This document shows, piece after piece, positions 1 through 6,925 of a DNA stretch of 13,950 nt. Source of the DNA: Planctomycetota bacterium (GTDB lineage: Bacteria > Planctomycetota > UBA1135 > UBA2386); the NCBI GenBank assembly GCA_020425885.1, contig JAGQRA010000511.1, forward strand, positions 1 to 13,950, in the 5' to 3' direction. Under the pieces are notes generated by a model. That model had not been told where the DNA came from. It did no database searches and saw only the letters and a list, made by a program, of their open reading frames with translations. A program made the translations under genes and the position numbers. Each line of letters begins with the position of its first letter. Position 1 is the first letter of the stretch.

Positions 1-470
1 AGGATGGCGCAGTTGACCGCGATCAACGGCAGGAAGATGCCGAGCGACGCGTAGAGCTTGGGGCTCATCTTGTCGACCGCCATCTCGACGATCTGCACCG
101 CCGTCGCGATCGAGGCGATGAAGGTCAGGAACTGCAGGTAGCTGAGGTCGCTGTCGGGGAAGCCGGCCCAGGCCAGCGCGCCGGGATCGAGGATGAAGTG
201 CTGCACCGTCCAGTTGATCGGCACCGTGATGCCGAGCACGAAGATGACGGCGATGCCGAGCCCCATCGAGCTGTCGACACGCTTGCTGACCGCGAGGTAG
301 CTGCACATGCCGAGGAAGAACGACAGCAGGATGTTCTCGACGAAGATCGAGCGCAGCACGAGCGAGACGTAGGTCGCGAAAGTGCTGGTGCCCTCGGCGA
401 CCCCCTGCGGCGCGGCCAGCACCGGCAGGTCGACCGGCGGCAGGGCGGCGGTGATGAGTTCTGCGAACAT
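1..470 (-). CDS. nqrE: Na+-translocating NADH:quinone oxidoreductase subunit E (partial, 3' end outside window)
   Basis: Membrane subunit of Na+-NQR, which oxidises NADH, reduces quinone and exports Na+ across the inner membrane. About 156 residues are present; the C-terminus lies beyond the left edge (the family is about 200 residues). The family core [20 protein letters not shown] starts at residue 40. Cys56 and Cys154 (in AVNCAI) match the two NqrE cysteines that, with two from NqrD, hold the intramembrane iron-sulfur cluster at the NqrD/NqrE interface (family knowledge). The start ATG at 470 has a GGGAG site 5 nt upstream and lies 10 nt after the nqrD stop. This start gives about 30 more N-terminal residues than the Vibrio protein as I recall it. 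No in-frame ATG lies nearer the conserved core. Confidence 0.96.
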   Translation of the reverse strand, partial: MFAELITAALPPVDLPVLAAPQGVAEGTSTFATYVSLVLRSIFVENILLSFFLGMCSYLAVSKRVDSSMGLGIAVIFVLGITVPINWTVQHFILDPGALAWAGFPDSDLSYLQFLTFIASIATAVQIVEMAVDKMSPKLYASLGIFLPLIAVNCAI

Positions 471-475
471 GAGTG

Positions 476-480
476 CTCCC
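476..480 (-). promoter_or_regulatory. Ribosome binding site of nqrE (decides the long start)
   Basis: GGGAG on the minus strand, 5 nt before the ATG at 470 and directly after the nqrD stop codon. It supports the extended N-terminus of NqrE over a GTG start further in. Confidence 0.6.
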
Positions 481-1140
481 CTAGTGATCTTCCTTGTAGC
501 CCGAGATCCAGCGCTGGACCCAGACGATGATGCCGAGCAGCAGGAACGCCCCTGGCGCCAGCACCATCAGGCCGTTGTTGGTGTAGCCGGCGCCGTAGAG
601 CGCGTCGGGAACTATCTGGTAGCCGAACAGCTTGCCGGCGCCGAACACCTCGCGGATCACGGCGACGATCGCCAGGATCCAGGCATAGCCCAGCCCGTTG
701 CCGACGCCGTCGAGCAGGCTCTTCCACGGCGGGTTCTGCATCGCGTAGGCCTCGAGCCGGCCCATGACGATGCAGTTGGTGATGATCAGGCCGACGAACA
801 CCGACAGCTGCTTGCTGAGGTCGTACATGTAGGCCCGCAGGAACTGGTCGAAGATGATGACCACGCTGGAGACGACCACGAGCTGCACGATGATGCGGAT
901 CTTGCTCGGGATCATGTTGCGCAGCAGCGAGATCACCACGTTGGCGACGGCGGTGACGATGATGACGCCGGCGCCCATGACGAGCGCCTTGTCGAGTCGG
1001 GTGGTCACCGCGAGCGCCGAGCAGATGCCGAGCACCTGCAGCGAGATCGGGTTGTTGTCCCAAAGCGGATCGAGGATCGCGCGCTTCTCGTCCTTGCCGA
1101 AGAGGCCGGCCTTCTTGGCCGCGACCGATGTCGATGTCAT
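481..1140 (-). CDS. nqrD: Na+-translocating NADH:quinone oxidoreductase subunit D
   Basis: Second small membrane subunit of Na+-NQR, 219 residues, close to the family length. The start ATG at 1140 is chosen because AGGAG lies 6 nt upstream and the protein then opens with a short polar leader before the conserved [20 protein letters not shown]. Cys40 (in LGICSAL) and Cys123 (in ITNCIVMG) match the two NqrD cysteines that pair with those of NqrE in the membrane iron-sulfur centre. Several hydrophobic helices follow, including [20 protein letters not shown], typical of the NqrD/RnfE family. A longer open frame reaches upstream to 1479, but it overlaps nqrC in another frame and is not needed. RnfE is the alternative family, excluded by the nqrA, nqrB and nqrC neighbours. 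Confidence 0.97.
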   Translation of the reverse strand: MTSTSVAAKKAGLFGKDEKRAILDPLWDNNPISLQVLGICSALAVTTRLDKALVMGAGVIIVTAVANVVISLLRNMIPSKIRIIVQLVVVSSVVIIFDQFLRAYMYDLSKQLSVFVGLIITNCIVMGRLEAYAMQNPPWKSLLDGVGNGLGYAWILAIVAVIREVFGAGKLFGYQIVPDALYGAGYTNNGLMVLAPGAFLLLGIIVWVQRWISGYKEDH

Positions 1141-1151
1141 GACTGGCTCCT

Positions 1152-1847
1152 CTACTTCTTCAGATAGGACTCGAACTTGCGGAGGTCGGCGGCCACGAAG
1201 TTGGTGACCCCGTTGCTGGTGATGGTCGCGCCCGACAGGCCGTCGACGCTGTGCGCCTTCTCGGCCGGGATGCCTGGGTCGACCTTGCCCTTCTTGACCT
1301 TGATCGAGGCCAGCTTGCCGTCGGCGTCGAACACGGTCTTGCCCTTCCATTGGGCCTGCCACTGCGGATTCTCGACCTCGCCGCCGAGACCCGGGGTCTC
1401 GCCGTGCTTGTAGAAGGTGATGCCGCGGACGTGGTTCTTGTCGGCGTCGAGCGCGAGGAAGCCGTAGAGCGTGCTCCACAGCCCGCGTCCAGAGATCGGC
1501 AGCACCAGGGCTTCGAGGTTGCCTTTGCCGTCCTTGGTGGTCGCGATCTTGCGGAAGCGCTTGCCGTCGACCTCCTCGGACTTCTTGTCGACGACCTCGC
1601 CGCTGTCGGTGTCGATGACGACCTCGACGACGCGGTCCTTGTAGAGCTGCTCGAGCTCGGCCTGCGACCGGGCGTCGTCGGCGCCGCAGAGGCCGGCCGC
1701 GATCATGACGTTCTTCTGGCGGTCGAACTCGGCGGCCTTCTGCTGCGCCTCCTTCAACGAGTTGGCCGTCAGCGCGAGCGCCGTGCTGACGACGACGCAG
1801 ACGCAGGTCGCGAAGCCGAGCACGTAGGAGTTGCTGTTGAGGTTCAT
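1152..1847 (-). CDS. nqrC: Na+-translocating NADH:quinone oxidoreductase subunit C (covalent FMN subunit)
   Basis: FMN-carrying subunit of Na+-NQR, 231 residues. An N-terminal membrane helix covers roughly residues 8-28 (YVLGFATCVCVVVSTALALT); the rest is a periplasmic FMN-binding domain. The flavinylation motif VDGLSGATITS is intact and places the FMN-bearing threonine at Thr208; attachment by ApbE is family knowledge, and apbE is not in this window. GITFYKHGETPGLGGEVENP is the conserved stretch before the FMN site. The start ATG at 1847 overlaps the nqrB stop as ATGA, with GGAGG 11 nt upstream. The frame remains open upstream to 2012, but that part is inside nqrB and lacks family similarity. 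The nqrD start lies 11 nt downstream. Confidence 0.97.
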   Translation of the reverse strand: MNLNSNSYVLGFATCVCVVVSTALALTANSLKEAQQKAAEFDRQKNVMIAAGLCGADDARSQAELEQLYKDRVVEVVIDTDSGEVVDKKSEEVDGKRFRKIATTKDGKGNLEALVLPISGRGLWSTLYGFLALDADKNHVRGITFYKHGETPGLGGEVENPQWQAQWKGKTVFDADGKLASIKVKKGKVDPGIPAEKAHSVDGLSGATITSNGVTNFVAADLRKFESYLKK

Positions 1848-3115
1848 GAGCGAGCGAGCCTCCGCTTGATGTTGGCCTGGACGACGAAGTGATCGATCGT
1901 CGGCGCGAACGTGTTGAGCAGCAGCACCGACAGCATCGTGCCCTCCGGATAGGCGGGATTGATGGTGCGGACCAGGATGGTGACGAAGCCGATCAGGGCG
2001 CCGTAGATCCACTTGCCGGTGTTGGTCTCGGGTGACGACACCGGATCGGTCGCCATGAAGACGATGCCGAACAGGAAGCCGCCGATCAGCAGGTGATCGG
2101 TCGGGGCCATCGACATCATGCCGCCGTAGCCGGCGGGCAGGACGAGGCCGATGGCGAAGGCCGTGCCGAGCAAGCCGAGCACGCCGGCGAGCATGATGCG
2201 CCAGCAGGCGATGCCGGTCAGCAGCAGGTAGGCGGCGCCGAGCAGCACGCAGAACTTGCTCGTCTCGCCGGCGCTGCCCGCGATGTTGCCGAAGAACAGA
2301 TCGCTGCGGCTCCAGTGCTCGATCAGTGCCGTCGAGGCGTCGGTGCCCGCGTACTGCTTGACCACCGCCAGCGCCGTCGGCGACGAGAAGCCGTCGACCA
2401 GGTGACTGGCGGAGCCGGCGACGGCCTCGTTGCCAGCGACCCAGACCACGTCACCGGACATCTGCGCGGCGAAGGCGAAGAACAGGAACGCCCGCACCAG
2501 CATCGCCGGATTGAAGATGTTCATGCCGGTGCCGCCGAACACCTCCTTGCCGAGGATGACGGCGAAGGCGACACCGACCGCCAGCTGCCACAGCGGGATC
2601 GACGGCGGCACGACCAGCGCGATCAGCATGCCGGAGACGAGGTAGCCCTCGCTGACCTCCTCCTTGCGGATGACCGAGAAGAAGACCTCGATACCGAGAC
2701 CGACGCCGTAGCTGACGACCAGGATCGGCAGCATGCGCTGCAGGCCGAAGATCACCTTGTCGAACAAGGACGGCGCGCCGACGTCGGGCGCGAAGATCGC
2801 CTGCAGCCAGCCCGTGACGTAGTCGCCGGCCGCCTCGCCGCCGCCGTGGACCGAGGCCCAGGCCGCGAAGTGCTGGGCGCCGGTGTTGTAGAACGCCCAC
2901 AAGAGGCACGGCAGCATGGCGATGATGACGGTGTTCATCACCCGCTTGAGGTCGACGTAGTCGCGGACGTGGACGCCGGTCGGCCCGGCCCGGTGACCGG
3001 GCGCGAACAGGAACGTCTCGACCGAATCGAACAGCGGCCACAGCTTGTGGAACCGGCTGTCCTTGCCGTGATAGAGCTTCTTCTGGTTCTCGACCAGGTT
3101 GCGCAGGAACTGCAT
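1844..3115 (-). CDS. nqrB: Na+-translocating NADH:quinone oxidoreductase subunit B
   Basis: Largest membrane subunit of Na+-NQR, 423 residues. It begins with the NqrB-type cytoplasmic segment (FLRNLVENQKKLYHGKDSRF, residues 3-22), followed by DSVETFLFAPGH and DYVDLKRVMNTV before the first helix. Many hydrophobic helices follow, with the loops GKEVFGGTGMNIFNPAMLVR (189-208) and FMATDPVSSPETN. The covalent FMN threonine should be Thr247 in VDGFSSPTAL. That site keeps the Asp and Thr but has SSPT where SGAT is usual. The start ATG has an excellent AAGGAGG 8 nt upstream, and the 3' end overlaps nqrC by 4 nt. NqrB is reported to carry FMN and riboflavin and to form part of the Na+ path and quinone site. 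Confidence 0.97.
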   Translation of the reverse strand: MQFLRNLVENQKKLYHGKDSRFHKLWPLFDSVETFLFAPGHRAGPTGVHVRDYVDLKRVMNTVIIAMLPCLLWAFYNTGAQHFAAWASVHGGGEAAGDYVTGWLQAIFAPDVGAPSLFDKVIFGLQRMLPILVVSYGVGLGIEVFFSVIRKEEVSEGYLVSGMLIALVVPPSIPLWQLAVGVAFAVILGKEVFGGTGMNIFNPAMLVRAFLFFAFAAQMSGDVVWVAGNEAVAGSASHLVDGFSSPTALAVVKQYAGTDASTALIEHWSRSDLFFGNIAGSAGETSKFCVLLGAAYLLLTGIACWRIMLAGVLGLLGTAFAIGLVLPAGYGGMMSMAPTDHLLIGGFLFGIVFMATDPVSSPETNTGKWIYGALIGFVTILVRTINPAYPEGTMLSVLLLNTFAPTIDHFVVQANIKRRLARS

Positions 3116-3118
3116 CGC

Positions 3119-4477
3119 CTAGCCCTCCTTCTCGTACAGGTCGAGTCCCGAGCGGATCACGCTGCCGACGTCGATCTTGCTGGCATCGACGAACGTGCAG
3201 AGCGCGACGTCCTCTTCGGTCACTTCGAGCAACCCGAGCTTGATCGCCTCCTCGAGGTCGCCGCACTGGATCGCGCGCAGCAGGTAGCTCGGATAGATGT
3301 CCAACGGGGTCACCTCGTCCCAGGCGCCGATGTTGACGATCGGCCGCTGGCCGCCGTTGAGTCGGGCATCGACGACGTATTCCTTCTTCGGCGAGAGCCA
3401 GCTGAACACGCTGCGACTCCGGCTCAGCTTGCCGAAGGCCGGCACTGCCCAGCCGAACAGATCGCGCTGGTCGGTGCCCTCGGGAATCACCGTCAGCGTC
3501 GTGGTGCGGAAACCGAGTTCGCCGTCCGCGGCGATGGCGCGGCCGGCCAGCACGTTGCCGTCGATGACGCGGACATCACCGCCGATCGCGGCGCCGCCGT
3601 TGAGCGAGCTGACCGGGGCGCCATGGCGGATGCGGTAGTACTGTCGTGCCGGCGCCGCGCTGCCCGACATCGCGATCACGGTCTGCGCCGGATAGCGGCC
3701 GGTCTCGGCCCAGCTGCCGAGGCGCACGAGATCCTGCAGACGCAGGCAGTAGGCGATCTCGCCGCTCTTCAGCGGCTGCAGCCGGCTGATGTGGGTGCCG
3801 GTCAAGCCGGCCGGGTGCGGGCCGGCGAAGTCGTGGACCTCGACATCGCGCAGGTCGCGCAGGTCGCTCTGGTCCGGTCCGGCCGCGTGCAGCGACAGAT
3901 GGATCGGCCCGTCGGTCAGCTGCTGCAACAGGTCGATGCCACGCTGCAGCGCGCCCTTGCAACCGGCGACCGCGAACGCCGGATCGGCCGCCAGCGGCGC
4001 CGTGTCCATGCCGTTCACGAAGATCGCCACCGGCGCCTGATCGCCACGCGGCATCTTGCCGATCGGCCGCTGCACGAACAGGTGCCAGAGGCCGGCGTTC
4101 TTGATCGCCTTGCGCAACGAGGCGCGGTCGCTGGCCGGCATCCTGGCGTCGGCGAACTTCTCCGCATCGGCCTTGCCAAAGGCCGCGGCGTTCTCGATCA
4201 CGACCCGGCGCAGGAAGCGTCGCTCGCCGTACTCGATGCTCGTCACGCGACCCGTCGCCGGTGAGCAGAACACGACATCGCGGTCGACCTTGTCGAGGAA
4301 GATCGGCTGACCGGTGACGACGTCGTCACCTTCCTTGACGAGCACCTTCGGCTTGATGCCTGAGAACTCGGCCGTCCCGACCGCGACGTGAGACGGCTCG
4401 GGCGCATCGACGAGCGTCCGCGCCGGAGCGCCGGCGAGGCGAAGATCGAAGCCTTTCGTGATCTTGTGGGTAGTCAT
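3119..4477 (-). CDS. nqrA: Na+-translocating NADH:quinone oxidoreductase subunit A
   Basis: Cytoplasmic peripheral subunit of Na+-NQR, 452 residues, near the usual length. The N-terminus reads KITKGFDLRLAG, followed by the barrel-sandwich (biotinyl-lipoyl-like) segment at residues 47-82 containing VKEGDDVVTGQPIFLDK and FCSPATGRV. A middle RnfC-type region and a C-terminal part ending EEDVALCTFVDASKIDVGSV complete it. NqrA is linked to quinone binding and carries no covalent flavin. I chose ATG 4477 because it gives the family N-terminus, although no clear Shine-Dalgarno precedes it. Its stop is 3 nt before nqrB, and its last codons carry the nqrB ribosome site. The gap to the NqrM-like gene upstream is 51 nt. 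Confidence 0.97.
   Translation of the reverse strand: MTTHKITKGFDLRLAGAPARTLVDAPEPSHVAVGTAEFSGIKPKVLVKEGDDVVTGQPIFLDKVDRDVVFCSPATGRVTSIEYGERRFLRRVVIENAAAFGKADAEKFADARMPASDRASLRKAIKNAGLWHLFVQRPIGKMPRGDQAPVAIFVNGMDTAPLAADPAFAVAGCKGALQRGIDLLQQLTDGPIHLSLHAAGPDQSDLRDLRDVEVHDFAGPHPAGLTGTHISRLQPLKSGEIAYCLRLQDLVRLGSWAETGRYPAQTVIAMSGSAAPARQYYRIRHGAPVSSLNGGAAIGGDVRVIDGNVLAGRAIAADGELGFRTTTLTVIPEGTDQRDLFGWAVPAFGKLSRSRSVFSWLSPKKEYVVDARLNGGQRPIVNIGAWDEVTPLDIYPSYLLRAIQCGDLEEAIKLGLLEVTEEDVALCTFVDASKIDVGSVIRSGLDLYEKEG
3124..3130 (-). promoter_or_regulatory. Ribosome binding site of nqrB
   Basis: AAGGAGG on the minus strand inside the last codons of nqrA. It is 8 nt before the nqrB ATG, and the nqrA TAG lies in the spacer, which suggests translational coupling of the two genes. 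Confidence 0.75.
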
Positions 4478-4528
4478 CCAGGGGAGACGTTGGAAGCAGA
4501 GGAGAGAACGGGGACGCGTCGGAGTCCG

Positions 4529-4717
4529 TCAGGCGGTCGAGTCGCACACCGTCGCTCCGGGCTCTCCCGAGCCGGCGGCGCGACCGCAGCGGTTGCACGA
4601 GCCATCGGCCGAGAGCCCGCCGCACGACCCGCTCAGCCGCCGACCGCCGATGGCGAGGACGACGATCGCGAGCACGGGGATCGTGAAGACGAAGATCGGG
4701 AGCAGGAACGTGGACAC
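4529..4717 (-). CDS. nqrM: NqrM-like small membrane maturation protein of Na+-NQR
   Basis: A 62-residue protein with one N-terminal helix (FLLPIFVFTIPVLAIVVLAI, residues 4-23), then GGRRLSGSCGGLSADGSCNR and a cysteine-rich tail. Cysteines are at 32, 41, 44 and 58. One helix followed by SGSCGGL and a CxxC-type cluster is the signature of NqrM (DUF539), which is needed to assemble the membrane iron centre of Na+-NQR; Cys32 would match the essential cysteine. The start is GTG at 4717, because a TGA lies four codons upstream and no other start fits. No clear Shine-Dalgarno is seen. The gene precedes nqrA by 51 nt on the same strand, whereas in the operons I know nqrM follows nqrF or apbE. The tail is shorter than in proteobacterial NqrM. 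Confidence 0.85.
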   Translation of the reverse strand: MSTFLLPIFVFTIPVLAIVVLAIGGRRLSGSCGGLSADGSCNRCGRAAGSGEPGATVCDSTA

Positions 4718-4800
4718 CAGAGGGGCTCAGAAAAGTCGCGAGCAGGTTAGCGGCTCGCCGCGCAGATTCGAGGCCGCGTTCCAGGACGCCGCGGTCGCGG

Positions 4801-5067
4801 TTACGAGCGGGCCTCGACCAGTGCCGTCAATGCCCGCAGCGTGTTGCAATTGCGAAGTGACACATCTTGGTCGCCGACGCGGACGCCGAACCGGCTCTCG
4901 AGGAACTCGACGACCTCGAGGACACCGGCCGAGTCGACGATTCCGGAGGTGACGAGCGGCGTATCGTCCAGCAGCCCCTCCTCACGGCCCTCGCGGAACC
5001 AATTGGCCACGAAAGTCCGGATCTCGGCGAGGATCGTGGCACTGCTGGGCGCGGGGTCGGCGGACAT
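4801..5067 (-). CDS. Acyl-carrier-protein-like phosphopantetheine-binding protein
   Basis: An 88-residue acidic protein with the four-helix ACP pattern. LVTSGIVDSAGVLEVVEFLE holds the phosphopantetheine attachment serine, Ser46 in VDSAG (Asp-Ser as in the DSL motif, with Ala in place of Leu). A third-helix region (DVSLRNCNTLRALTALVEA) follows. It would carry an acyl or aminoacyl group on a phosphopantetheine arm. No partner gene such as a ligase, ketosynthase or acyltransferase is adjacent, so the pathway is unknown. The start is ATG 5067, without a clear Shine-Dalgarno; the frame stays open upstream but that part runs antisense to the neighbouring gene. The start faces the divergent gene at 5149 across 81 bp. 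The NqrM-like gene lies 83 bp downstream on the same strand and could be cotranscribed. Confidence 0.82.
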   Translation of the reverse strand: MSADPAPSSATILAEIRTFVANWFREGREEGLLDDTPLVTSGIVDSAGVLEVVEFLESRFGVRVGDQDVSLRNCNTLRALTALVEARS

Positions 5068-5148
5068 CGGGGCGAAGACTATGCCAAACGCGAGGGGAAC
5101 ACGGAATGGCTGGCGACAGGAAGTCCGGCGGGATACGTCGAAAGGAGT

Positions 5149-6105
5149 ATGGCCGAACCCGACCGCCCGGCGCGTCCGCTGCGCCTCTCGAACCTCGTCG
5201 CCCTGGCGACCGCGCCCGCGTTCGCCGCCGCCATCGCCCCCCACCTGCCGGCCTTGCACTGGATCCTCGACCTGCCGGCGAGCTTCGCCGTGCAGGCCGG
5301 CGCCGTCCTGCTGCTCGGCATGCTGGCGCTGCTCTTGGCGCGGCGCTGGCGACTGGCGGCGCTCTGGAGCCTGGGCCTTTGCTCGGCCCTGATCGCGGTC
5401 GTCCCGGGCTGGCTGCAGACGCCCCGACTCGGTGATGGCGGCGATCGACCGGTCACGTTGATGACGATGAACCTGGCCCGCGACAACGAGGGCAATGCCG
5501 ACCGGGCCAGCGCCGAGATCCGGCGGGTCGACCCCGACCTGCTGTTCCTCAGCGAACTGACTCCGGCCTGGCTCGCCGCCCTCGAGCCGAGCCTCACGGC
5601 CTATCCGCACCGGACGGTTCTCGCCGACCCAGGCTGGTTCGGCCTCGGCCTGTTCTCGAGGTTGCCGCTGGCGCAGGCCGAGGTGATTCCGCTTTCGGTC
5701 GATTGGGCGCCGGCCATCCGCGCGACCATCACGACGGCGGCCGGCGCCCTCGGCGTGCTCGGCATCCACACCCCGCGCCCCGGCGGCGGTCGCCGCTGCG
5801 CCGAGCGCGACGCCGCGTTGGCCGCGGTCGCGGCGGCCATCGCGCCGCTGCCCGAGCGCCGCCTGGTCTGCGGCGACTTCAACAGCACGCCCTGGAACCG
5901 CGCGTTCCCGGCCATGCTCGCGGCGACGGGTCTGCTGCACGCCAGCCATGGCCATCACCCGACCTGGCCGCAGCAGTGGCCGTGGCCGCTGCGGGTGCCG
6001 ATCGACCATCTGCTCGTGAGCCGCGGGGTCGGCGTCGAACGGGTCGAGGTCGGCGCCGATTTCGGCAGCGACCACGCACCGTTGATCGCCGAACTGCGGC
6101 TGTAG
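5149..6105 (+). CDS. Membrane-anchored endonuclease/exonuclease/phosphatase family protein
   Basis: A 318-residue protein with three N-terminal membrane helices and a C-terminal metal-dependent EEP domain (DNase I / sphingomyelinase fold). The helices include FAVQAGAVLLLGMLALLLAR and LWSLGLCSALIAVVPGW. Catalytic motifs appear in order: LMTMNLARDN (Asn), LLFLSELTP (metal Glu), LGIHTPRP (His), VCGDFNSTPWN (Asp/Asn), PIDHLLVS and FGSDHAPL (catalytic Asp-His). All key residues are present, so it should be active. Helix placement suggests a periplasm-facing domain, but this is not certain. Substrate (nucleic acid, phospholipid or sugar phosphate) cannot be told. The start ATG 5149 has AAAGGAG only 1 nt upstream, which is unusually close. 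The frame is open upstream to 4867, but that part overlaps the ACP-like gene antisense. Confidence 0.87.
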   Translation: MAEPDRPARPLRLSNLVALATAPAFAAAIAPHLPALHWILDLPASFAVQAGAVLLLGMLALLLARRWRLAALWSLGLCSALIAVVPGWLQTPRLGDGGDRPVTLMTMNLARDNEGNADRASAEIRRVDPDLLFLSELTPAWLAALEPSLTAYPHRTVLADPGWFGLGLFSRLPLAQAEVIPLSVDWAPAIRATITTAAGALGVLGIHTPRPGGGRRCAERDAALAAVAAAIAPLPERRLVCGDFNSTPWNRAFPAMLAATGLLHASHGHHPTWPQQWPWPLRVPIDHLLVSRGVGVERVEVGADFGSDHAPLIAELRL

Positions 6106-6131
6106 GCCGGAACGCGCTGCCCGCTCCGGCC
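6105..6131 (+). terminator. GC-rich hairpin after the EEP gene
   Basis: A 7-bp perfect inverted repeat, GGCCGGA / TCCGGCC, with a 13-nt loop starts at the last base of the stop codon. There is no T tract (CCCATCCCCT follows), so a rho-independent terminator is possible but not established. The next gene on the same strand starts 23 nt later. Confidence 0.35.
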
Positions 6132-6154
6132 CCATCCCCTATCCTCCGCCCGCC

Positions 6155-6925
6155 ATGCTCTCGCTGCAGCACCTGACCAAGGCGTTCGGTTCCCAGATCG
6201 CGGTCGACGATCTTTCACTCGAGGTCCCGCCCGGCACCATCCTCGGCCTGCTCGGCCCCAACGGCGCCGGCAAGACGACGACCCTGAAGATGATCACCGG
6301 CATGCTCGAGCCGACGACGGGCACGGCGCGGATCTGCGACATCGACATCGGCCGGAGCCCGCTCGCGGCGAAGAGGCTGCTCGGCTTCGTGCCCGATTCG
6401 GGCGCGGTCTACGAGGCGCTGACCGGGCTCGAGTTCCTGCTCATGATCGCGGCGCTCTACGGCATCGGCGAGGATCAGGCGCGGCCGCGCATCCGCCAGT
6501 TCCTCGACTTCTTCGACCTCGACGAAGCGACGCTGCAGAACAAGCTGCTCGGCTACTACAGCAAGGGCATGCGGCGCAAGGTCGTGATCACCGCGGCGCT
6601 GCTCCACAATCCGAAAGTCGTGCTGCTCGACGAACCGCTCGACGGACTCGACGCCAACGCCGCGGTCGGCTTCAAGGCGCTGCTCGAGACCCTCGCCCGC
6701 GACGGCAAGACGATCGTCTACAGCTCGCACGTGCTCGACGTCGTCGAACGCGTCTGCCATCGGGTCGCGATCATCGTGGCCGGCAAGCTGCTGGTCGAAG
6801 GCACCCCGGCCGAGCTGCTGCGGCAACACGGCGCCGCCACGCTCGAGGCCCTGTTCACGAGCCTGACCGGACTGACCGGGGTCGAGGCGCGCGTCGCCGA
6901 CTTCGCCAGGAACGTGCTGTCGTGA
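6155..6925 (+). CDS. ABC transporter ATP-binding protein (ABC-2 exporter type)
   Basis: A 256-residue single nucleotide-binding domain. Walker A is GPNGAGKTT (34-42), the signature region is YYSKGMRRK (134-142) in place of LSGGQ, Walker B is VVLLDEP (155-161), the D-loop is GLDANA and the switch His is His192 in SSHVLD. The Q-loop position after GFVP (78-81) is Asp instead of Gln, which I associate with one subgroup of ABC-2 ATPases. The domain resembles NatA/CcmA-like ATPases that power export rather than binding-protein-dependent import. It is coupled to the permease by a GTGA overlap at 6922-6925. Start ATG 6155 has no clear Shine-Dalgarno but gives the standard N-terminus (MLSLQHLTKAFG). 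Substrate unknown. Confidence 0.95.
   Translation: MLSLQHLTKAFGSQIAVDDLSLEVPPGTILGLLGPNGAGKTTTLKMITGMLEPTTGTARICDIDIGRSPLAAKRLLGFVPDSGAVYEALTGLEFLLMIAALYGIGEDQARPRIRQFLDFFDLDEATLQNKLLGYYSKGMRRKVVITAALLHNPKVVLLDEPLDGLDANAAVGFKALLETLARDGKTIVYSSHVLDVVERVCHRVAIIVAGKLLVEGTPAELLRQHGAATLEALFTSLTGLTGVEARVADFARNVLS

Noticed and set aside
2093..4264. Long open frame on the plus strand opposite nqrB and nqrA
   Set aside because: It is antisense to two clear NQR genes, crosses their boundary and shows no domain.
4750..4761. Short stem GCGG/CCGC after the ACP-like gene as a terminator
   Set aside because: It is a 4-bp stem with a 4-nt loop, and the nearest T run lies well downstream on the minus strand, so it is too weak to call.
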